Part shown: piece by piece, positions 54,468-64,000 of the stretch
Numbering within the stretch: position 1 is the first letter of the stretch
How the letters are laid out: each line of letters starts with the position of its first letter
Assembly: GCA_020853395.1 (NCBI GenBank)
Contig: JADYYY010000005.1
Span: forward strand, 1-64,000
Origin: Acidobacteriota bacterium
GTDB taxonomy: Bacteria; Acidobacteriota; Vicinamibacteria; Vicinamibacterales; SCN-69-37
DNA length: 64,000 bases
Direction of reading: 5' to 3'
The notes under the pieces: generated by a model
Seen by the model: the letters and a program-made list of their open reading frames with translations, nothing else
Told to the model about the DNA's origin: nothing
The model's database searches: none
Translations under genes and position numbers: made by a program

Positions 54468-55237
54468 TGCGTCGAGGCTCCGCCGGAGGCGAGCGCTGCG
54501 CCGGCCTCCTGCAGCGCCTGGGCGGGAACCAAGGTCGCCGTGCCGGCCGCCGGAATCAGCAGCCCGAGAAAGCGGCCGTCCAGGGAGAACATGGCGTACG
54601 CCGTGCCGGCGTCGAGACCCACGAGCGGGCCCAGATCGAGGGCGCCTGGCCAGCGGCCGCCTTCGAGCGGCGCCACGCGTCCGACGTACACGGGCTGCAC
54701 GGTCGGGCCGCCGCGCATCGCCGCCACGAGCGCGACGTAGGCCATGCCGGTGAACGGCTCCGCCGGCTGAGACGCGGAGGTGTCGAGATTCGGCGGCACG
54801 TGCAGCAGTGCGAGCTCACGCGCCTCGTCGGCGGCCAGCACGTGGACGCCCGTGTCGGCGGCGGCGCGTGGATGGAGCCCGCGCGGCACGTGCACGACTG
54901 CAAGATCGGGCTTCACGCGAACGGCCGTGGCGAGCTGCGTCTGCACGTCCGCCGGACGCCGGCGCGCAGCCGGTGTTGCCGCGGGCTCCAGCTCGATCGT
55001 CAGCATGCGCGGCGAGACCGCCGCCAGAAGCGACGACAGCCGCTGGCCCAGATCGTCGAAGCCGCGCGGGGCGGTCAGGTCGACGAGCGGGACCTGCGTC
55101 GGCGCGATGACCGGCAGATCGGCCGCCGGGTAGCGCAGCCGCGCGAGCAGCAGGAGCAGCGCGATCGAGACGGCGACGATGAGCAGGAGGATCCGCGTCT
55201 CGCGTCCCTGAGATTCCGGCAGGCCCCTGGTTGGCAC
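54464..55237 (-). CDS. Membrane-anchored protein with degenerate trypsin-like (HtrA-like) domain, 257 aa
   Basis: One N-terminal helix (ILLLIVAVSIALLLLLARL) places about 215 residues in the periplasm. The pattern LATAVRVKPDLAVVHVP, then VHVLAADEARELALLHVPP, then AGTAYAMFSLDGRFLGLLI follows the strand order of HtrA/trypsin domains, but the Asp of DLALL is Glu and the GNSGGP serine loop is absent. It is thus probably a non-catalytic sensor or scaffold. GTG start. It leads the operon with two antiporters and the trehalose-6-phosphate synthase domain. The family assignment rests on pattern alone. Confidence 0.5.
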   Translation of the reverse strand: MPTRGLPESQGRETRILLLIVAVSIALLLLLARLRYPAADLPVIAPTQVPLVDLTAPRGFDDLGQRLSSLLAAVSPRMLTIELEPAATPAARRRPADVQTQLATAVRVKPDLAVVHVPRGLHPRAAADTGVHVLAADEARELALLHVPPNLDTSASQPAEPFTGMAYVALVAAMRGGPTVQPVYVGRVAPLEGGRWPGALDLGPLVGLDAGTAYAMFSLDGRFLGLLIPAAGTATLVPAQALQEAGAALASGGASTQ

Positions 55238-55377
55238 GGCACCTCGCGAAGATGGGGGTCAACGTGGTGGCGCCGGCCATGGCCAGCGCGCCGACGACGG
55301 AACCGCCGTCTGTCCTGGGGAGGCAGTCGAAGACGACCGGCACGGCCTTCGGCCGCGCGCTCAGGACGAGGCGCCGC

Positions 55378-56520
55378 TCAGTGCTGCCTGAGGTGACGCA
55401 CGACCGCCGAGAACTTCGCGATCGTGTCGTCGATCTCGTCGTCCGTCGTGAAACGGCCCAGCCCGAAGCGGATCGCCGCCGAAGGCACGGGCGCGTCGCC
55501 CATGATCGCACTGAGCACGTGCGAGGGCAATCCTGAGGCCGACGTGCAGGCCGAGCCCGACGACACGGCGATGTCGCCGATACCGATGAGGAGCGCCTCG
55601 CCGTCCACGCCGTCGAAGCTCACGTGCAGATTGTGGGCAAGCCGGTGCTCACGCGACCCGTTGACCGTGACGCCGCCGAGCGCCGCGAGCCCATCGAGCA
55701 GGCGATCGCGAAGCCTCGCGAGCCGGCGCGCCTCTGCCGGCATCTCCTCGGCCGCCACCGCGCAGGCGCGGCCCAGGCCGACGATGCCGGGCACGTTCAG
55801 CGTGCCCGCACGCAGGCCGTGCTCATGGCCGCCGCCGACGAGCAGCGGGGCGATCGGCACGCGGCGGCGCACGTACAACGCGCCGCAGCCCTTGGGCCCG
55901 TACATCTTGTGCGCGGTGAGCGACAGCAGATCGATGCCGTCCGAGGCCACGGCGAGCGGCACTTTCCCGGCAGCCTGCGCCGCGTCGGTGTGCAGCAGCG
56001 CGCCGCGTTCGTGGACGATCCGCGCGATCTCGGCCAGCGGCTGCAGCACGCCGATCTCGTTGTTGGCCGCCATGACGCTCACGAGGGCCGTCCGTTCGGT
56101 CACGATCCGCGAGAGGGCGTCGAGATCCACGCGGCCGTCGGATCCGACCGGGAGCAGGGTGACGTCCCACCCCTCCCGTCCGAGCTGGGCGGCCACTTCG
56201 AGCACGGACTTGTGCTCGATTGCCGACACGGCGAGATGGCGGCGTTCGGCCGGCGCGCGGGCGGCGACGCCGCGGATGGCGAGATTATTGGATTCGGTGG
56301 CCCCGCTCGTGAAGATGACGTCGCGCGCCTGGGCGCCCACGACGGCCGCGACCTCGCGCCGCGCCCGCTCGACCGCCTCTTTCGCGCGCCAGCCCCACGC
56401 GTGCGTCGAGGACGCCGCGTTCCCGAAGTCGCGCGCGAAGTACGGCAGCATCGCGTCGAGCACGCGCGGATCGACGGGCGTTGTCGCGTGGGCATCGAGG
56501 TAGATCGGCGACCGGGTCAC
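55378..56520 (-). CDS. iscS: Cysteine desulfurase, NifS/IscS type
   Basis: This PLP enzyme releases sulfur from cysteine. The 380-aa product (GTG start chosen so that PIYLDAHATTPVDPRV is N-terminal, as in the family) has the PLP lysine in SLTAHKMYGPKGCGALYV and the group I active-site cysteine loop ISSGSACTSASG. A longer ATG-started form (56553) would overlap the divergent treS start. The SUF operon 4 kb away encodes its own SufS, so this one may serve tRNA thiolation or other sulfur uses. Confidence 0.93.
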   Translation of the reverse strand: MTRSPIYLDAHATTPVDPRVLDAMLPYFARDFGNAASSTHAWGWRAKEAVERARREVAAVVGAQARDVIFTSGATESNNLAIRGVAARAPAERRHLAVSAIEHKSVLEVAAQLGREGWDVTLLPVGSDGRVDLDALSRIVTERTALVSVMAANNEIGVLQPLAEIARIVHERGALLHTDAAQAAGKVPLAVASDGIDLLSLTAHKMYGPKGCGALYVRRRVPIAPLLVGGGHEHGLRAGTLNVPGIVGLGRACAVAAEEMPAEARRLARLRDRLLDGLAALGGVTVNGSREHRLAHNLHVSFDGVDGEALLIGIGDIAVSSGSACTSASGLPSHVLSAIMGDAPVPSAAIRFGLGRFTTDDEIDDTIAKFSAVVRHLRQH

Positions 56521-56551
56521 ACACGTATTATGGCGTTTCGACGAGCCCATC

Positions 56552-59965
<3,414 letters not shown>

Positions 59966-60166
59966 AGCGGAATCGTTTCTGCTGGCGGGTTCCAGGACTT
60001 CGAGGTCAGTACATGGCTTCTGGCCTCTCGGCATTTCCGACGAGGCACACCGGCCGGAGATTCGGCCGAAAGACTTGGTCTCCCTGTGAGATCGACGGAG
60101 CGCCGGCGCACGCGAGCGCGGCGCGCGCCGCCATCGACTCGGAGCGTTGCCGTGGCTCGAGACGCT

Positions 60167-60619
60167 CTACTCGGTCGCGACGACCTGATCAGAGGCGGCG
60201 AGCGCGGCTTTCAACGTGTGCCAGGGCAGGCTCGCGCACTTGATCCGGATCGGGAACTCCCGCACGCCGCCGAGCACGGTCAGCTTGCCGAGCGACTCGT
60301 CGCCGGCGGCCGTGTCGAGCGGCGCGGTGATCATCGCGGTGAACCGCTCGAAGAGGTCGGCGACTTCCGCCACCGTCCGGCCGCGCACGGCCTCGGTCAT
60401 CAGCGACGCCGACGCGCGCGAGATCGCGCACCCGGCGCCCTCGAACCTGACGTCGGCAATCCGATCGCCGTCCATGCGGAGCGACACGCCGACGCGATCT
60501 CCGCAGAGGGGATTGTGCCCGCGAGCCTGCCGATCGGGATGCTCCAGCGCCCCGTAGTTCCTCGGGCGTCGGTTGTGGTCGAGGATGACCTCCTGGTAGA
60601 GGTCGGCCAAGTCGGACAT
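60167..60619 (-). CDS. sufU: SufU iron-sulfur scaffold / SufS sulfur acceptor
   Basis: The 150-aa SufU takes sulfur from SufS through a zinc-bound site. Zinc ligands are visible: Cys in HNPLCGDRV, Cys in FEGAGCAISRASASLM and Cys in IRIKCASLPW, with a conserved Asp near the first. The start MSDLADLYQEVILDHNRRPRN is standard. It is the last gene of the SUF operon, eight bases after the DUF59 gene. About 200 bases of empty sequence separate it from the convergent treS. Confidence 0.94.
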   Translation of the reverse strand: MSDLADLYQEVILDHNRRPRNYGALEHPDRQARGHNPLCGDRVGVSLRMDGDRIADVRFEGAGCAISRASASLMTEAVRGRTVAEVADLFERFTAMITAPLDTAAGDESLGKLTVLGGVREFPIRIKCASLPWHTLKAALAASDQVVATE

Positions 60620-60627
60620 GCGATCGC

Positions 60628-61110
60628 TCAGAAGAAGCCGAGCTGCAGCTTCGCCGCTTCGGACATCCGGTCCTTCGTCCAGGGCGGATCCCAGACGACG
60701 TCCACCCAGGCATCGGTCACGCCAGGCAGCGCCTTGATCTTGTAGCGGACCTCGCTCGGCAGTTGCTGCGCCGAGGGGCACGCCGGGCTCGTCAGCGTCA
60801 TCCGGACGAGCACGCGGCGTTCGGCATCGGCGACGATGTCGTAGATCAACCCCAGCTCGTAGATGTCGACCGGGATCTCCGGGTCGTACACCGTCCGGGT
60901 GGCGTCGACGACGAGCGGCTGCAGCTCCGCGGTCACGGCGGCATCCGGCTCGCCGATCTGGAAGCCGGTCGCGGGCGCGGGCGGCGGCTCGGTCAGCGCG
61001 CCGACGTCGAGCGCGTCGTCCGCGGCGGCCGGCACCGGGTCTGGCGGCGCCGGCGCTGCCGAAGGCGCCGCGTTCGCCCCCGCGTCTCTGAAGAAGGAGA
61101 ACAAACCCAT
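60628..61110 (-). CDS. DUF59/MIP18 SUF-system protein (SufT-like) with long N-terminal tail, 160 aa
   Basis: The C-terminal 100 residues are a DUF59 (MIP18) domain involved in iron-sulfur maturation: VYDPEIPVDIYELGLIYDIV, RMTLTSPACPSAQQLPSEVRYKIKALPGV and VDVVWDPPWTKDRMSEAAKLQLG; the conserved Cys is present. The N-terminal 60 residues (GLFSFFRDAG, then an Ala/Pro-rich stretch) are not found in typical SufT. It lies four bases after sufS and eight before sufU. Confidence 0.9.
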   Translation of the reverse strand: MGLFSFFRDAGANAAPSAAPAPPDPVPAAADDALDVGALTEPPPAPATGFQIGEPDAAVTAELQPLVVDATRTVYDPEIPVDIYELGLIYDIVADAERRVLVRMTLTSPACPSAQQLPSEVRYKIKALPGVTDAWVDVVWDPPWTKDRMSEAAKLQLGFF

Positions 61111-61114
61111 CTCG

Positions 61115-62350
61115 TCACCCCAAGAGCGTGCGCACACGATCGAGGCCCGCCGCGAGCGCGTCGATCTCCGCCGCGGTGTTGTACATCGCCAGCGAGGCGC
61201 GGGCCGTCGCCGGAATCCCGAAGCGGTCCATGACCGGCTGCGCGCAGTGATGGCCGGTGCGGATCGCGATACCCTCGCGATCGAGCACCGTGCCGATGTC
61301 GTGCGGATGGATGCCATCCATCACGAACGACACGACGGCGCTCTTCCGCGCAGCGGTTCCGACGAGGGTCACGCCGGGCATCGACGACAGCGCCCCGGTC
61401 GCGCGGTCGAGCAGGGCCGCTTCGTGCGCGGCGATCGCGGGCAGGCCGACCCCGCCGAGATACTCGAGCGCGGCCCGCAGGCCGATCGCGCCCGCGATGT
61501 TCGGCGTGCCCGCCTCGAACTTGTACGGCAGGTCGTTCCAGGTGCTCTCCTCGAACGACACGCTGCGGATCATGTCGCCGCCGCCGAGAAAGGGCGGCAT
61601 GGCGTCGAGCAGCGCCTCCCGGCCGTACAGCACGCCGATGCCGGTGGGCCCGTACACCTTGTGGCCGGTGAACACGTAGAAATCGGCGTCGAGCGCGCGC
61701 ACGTCCACCGGCATGTGATGGACGGCTTGCGAGCCGTCCACGAGCACCCGCGCGCCCGCGTCATGGGCGCGCCGCACGATCTCGGCGACCGGGTTCACCG
61801 TGCCGAGCGCATTGGAGACGTGCACGACGGCGACGAGGCGCGTGCGCTCGTTCAGCAACAGCTCGAACTGCTCCCAGATCAGCTCGCCGCGATCGTCGAT
61901 CGGAATCACCCGCAGCGTGGCACCGGCCCGCGCGCAGGCGAGCTGCCACGGCACGATGTTCGAGTGGTGCTCCATCGCCGAGATCAGCACCTCGTCGCCG
62001 GCGCGCAGGCTGTCGTCGCCCCACGCGCGCGCCACCAGGTTGATGGCTTCCGTGGCGTTCCGCGTGAAGACGATCTCGCGCTCCGACCTGGCGTTGAGGA
62101 AGACCCGCACGGCCTCGCGCGCCGCCTCGTAGGCCACCGTTGCGCGTTCGCTGAGCGTGTGCACGCCGCGGTGGACGTTCGCGTTGTCCTGCCGGTAGTA
62201 CTGCTGCAGGGCGTCGAGCACCACCTGCGGCTTCTGCGTCGTCGCGGCGTTGTCGAGGTACACGAGCGGCTTGCCGTGCACCTGCTGGTGCAGCGCCGGG
62301 AAGTCGGCCCTGAGGGCCGCGACGTCCAGGGCCGTGGCGGAGGGCGTCAT
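61115..62350 (-). CDS. sufS: Cysteine desulfurase SufS
   Basis: The 411-aa group II cysteine desulfurase of the SUF system hands sulfur to SufU. PLP lysine is in YVFTGHKVYGPTGIGVLYG, the active-site cysteine in GIAIRTGHHCAQPVM. ANVHRGVHTLSERAT and NATEAINLVA are family blocks. The ATG overlaps the sufD stop by four bases. Confidence 0.95.
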   Translation of the reverse strand: MTPSATALDVAALRADFPALHQQVHGKPLVYLDNAATTQKPQVVLDALQQYYRQDNANVHRGVHTLSERATVAYEAAREAVRVFLNARSEREIVFTRNATEAINLVARAWGDDSLRAGDEVLISAMEHHSNIVPWQLACARAGATLRVIPIDDRGELIWEQFELLLNERTRLVAVVHVSNALGTVNPVAEIVRRAHDAGARVLVDGSQAVHHMPVDVRALDADFYVFTGHKVYGPTGIGVLYGREALLDAMPPFLGGGDMIRSVSFEESTWNDLPYKFEAGTPNIAGAIGLRAALEYLGGVGLPAIAAHEAALLDRATGALSSMPGVTLVGTAARKSAVVSFVMDGIHPHDIGTVLDREGIAIRTGHHCAQPVMDRFGIPATARASLAMYNTAAEIDALAAGLDRVRTLLG

Positions 62351-63675
62351 GGCTCCTCGATCGACAGCTTCCGGTCGACCAGGTGCATGGCCAGCTCGCG
62401 GACGGCCGGCACGGCGATGCCGTCCAGCACCTCGCCGGCGAACGCGTGGATCAGCATCACGCGCGCCGCCGGCTCGCTGACGCCGCGCGCCCGCAGATAG
62501 AACATCGCGTCCTCGTCGAGCTGGCCGATCGCCGCGCCGTGCGTGCACTTCACGTCGTCGGCGAAGATCTCGAGCTGCGGCTTCGTGTTGATCTGCGCCT
62601 CGTCGGTCAGGAGCAGCGCGCGGTTCGTCTGCTTGGCGTCCGTCTTCTGCGCGTCGGGCCGGACGAGGATCTTGCCGTTGAAGACCGCCCGGGCCCGGCC
62701 GCCGAGAATGCCCTTGTACACCTCGTGGCTCGGACAGTGCGGCTTCGCGTGATCGATGGTCGTATGGGTGTCGACCAGGCTGTCGCCGGTCGCGAGGTAC
62801 AGGCCGTTGAGCGTGCACTCCGCGCCTTCGCCGCCGAGCACCGCGCTGATGTCGTTGCGCGCGATGCGGCCGCCGAACGTCAGCGCCTGCGACGTGAACG
62901 TGCTCGCCCGGTCGAGCCAGACGGCCAGGTTGCCGAGGTGAAACGCCTCATCGCCCTCTCGCTGGAGCCGCACGTGACGGACGATCGCGCCCGCGTCCAG
63001 GTGCACCTGCGTCACCGCGCTCGTCAGCGTCGTCCCCTGGCCGATCCCGGCGTACGTCTCGACGATGCTGACCTCCGCCGCTTCGCCGACGTGGATCAGG
63101 ATCCGCGGCAGCACGTAGGCCGGACGCGCACCGCCGGCGGAGACGGCGATCACGTGGATGGGCCGGCCGACAACGGCGCCGGGCGCCACGCGCAGGGCGA
63201 TCGCGTCCTCGAACAGGGCATCGTTCAGGTCGACGAAGGCGTTGGACGACGGTTCGGCCGTCACGTGCCCGTGATCGCCGCGGGCCAGCGCGCCGGTGTC
63301 TTCCACGATCTCGCCGCCATCCGCCAGGGTGCGCACGGACACGGCCGGCTCCAGCGCCTGCAGCGAGCACAGCGACCTGATCACGCGGCCGTTGACGACG
63401 ACGATCTCCGCGCCGGCTCCCTCGAAGAGATGGGGCGCGAGGTCGGCGCGCGTGAGGGCCGGCTCGGGCGCGCGGACGAACGACTCGGCGGCGATCGGCG
63501 CCACGTTGGTGAAGCGCCATTCCTCGTCGCGGGTCGTCGGCATGCCGCGTTCGAGGAAGCGATCGAATGCGCGCTCGCGCCGGCGCTGCAGCCACTCCGG
63601 GCCGAACGCGGGCGCGCGGCGGAACGCCTCGAACTCGGCGGCGAACGCGCCGACGCGGTCTGCGACCTGCGGCAT
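62347..63675 (-). CDS. sufD: Fe-S cluster assembly protein SufD
   Basis: SufD is part of the SufBCD scaffold complex. The 442-aa protein has the right-handed beta-helix core: VDTHTTIDHAKPHCPSHEVYKGILGGRARAVFNGKILV with the conserved His, and AQINTKPQLEIFADDVKCTHGAAIGQLDEDAMFYLRARG, followed by the helical C-terminus (ARVMLIHAFAGEVLDGI). It overlaps sufS by four bases and is two bases from sufC. Confidence 0.95.
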   Translation of the reverse strand: MPQVADRVGAFAAEFEAFRRAPAFGPEWLQRRRERAFDRFLERGMPTTRDEEWRFTNVAPIAAESFVRAPEPALTRADLAPHLFEGAGAEIVVVNGRVIRSLCSLQALEPAVSVRTLADGGEIVEDTGALARGDHGHVTAEPSSNAFVDLNDALFEDAIALRVAPGAVVGRPIHVIAVSAGGARPAYVLPRILIHVGEAAEVSIVETYAGIGQGTTLTSAVTQVHLDAGAIVRHVRLQREGDEAFHLGNLAVWLDRASTFTSQALTFGGRIARNDISAVLGGEGAECTLNGLYLATGDSLVDTHTTIDHAKPHCPSHEVYKGILGGRARAVFNGKILVRPDAQKTDAKQTNRALLLTDEAQINTKPQLEIFADDVKCTHGAAIGQLDEDAMFYLRARGVSEPAARVMLIHAFAGEVLDGIAVPAVRELAMHLVDRKLSIEEP

Positions 63676-63677
63676 GG

Positions 63678-64000
<323 letters not shown>

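Overview
The window is GC-rich bacterial chromosome with tightly packed, often 1-4 nt overlapping genes. The gene set is a Tad pilus locus, a SUF iron-sulfur operon with SufU, futalosine-pathway menaquinone genes, a TreS-maltokinase fusion and a YbiT-type ABC-F protein. Together with the compositional style this suggests a soil or subsurface Acidobacteriota, perhaps Vicinamibacteria. That assignment is an inference from gene content; there is no rRNA or marker gene here to fix it.

Layout. 1-9112 is visibly less GC-rich and loosely packed. It holds small hypothetical genes, a short direct repeat around a tiny zinc-ribbon gene, a GNAT acetyltransferase, a PEP-CTERM protein coupled to a small exported protein, a large winged-helix/AAA regulator with a 10-bp phased repeat just before its start, a phosphohydrolase fragment and a broken Ig-like lipoprotein. 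The lipoprotein is cut off at about 9112, where very GC-rich, dense sequence begins. This is either an island edge or an assembly join. 9113-17507 holds an ABC exporter, ybiT, an OmpA-family protein, and an overlapping subtilase / outer-membrane protein / tadA (tRNA deaminase) unit. 17655-23924 is a membrane glycosyltransferase cluster that runs without a stop into the Flp pilin gene. 23754-37273 is the Tad pilus locus: flp, cpaA, cpaB, cpaC, cpaE, cpaF, tadB, tadC, a 32-residue peptide, an AAA ATPase, another glycosyltransferase-like protein, tadE, tadG and a LuxR-type response regulator.

37283-42110 holds a phosphotransferase/P-loop kinase fusion, a small basic protein extended by 43-bp tandem repeats, and a decayed mobile island (an HNH-like protein, a truncated PD-(D/E)XK-like nuclease and a serine recombinase remnant) that abuts a tRNA-Arg(ACG) gene. 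42176-50466 carries DAHP synthase, moaB, moeA, superoxide dismutase, mqnE, a three-gene BtuCDF-like importer and mqnD.

50563-59965 is the most unusual part. A CPA2-type cation/proton antiporter is fused to a complete trehalose-6-phosphate synthase domain. It overlaps a second antiporter gene and a membrane-anchored, protease-like protein that seems to lack its catalytic serine. After a cysteine desulfurase comes a divergent trehalose synthase-maltokinase fusion whose kinase domain has lost two key aspartates. Together these suggest an osmotic or ion-stress module that links ion flux to trehalose. 60167-64000 is the SUF operon on the minus strand (sufC-sufD-sufS-DUF59-sufU), with sufC cut by the window edge.
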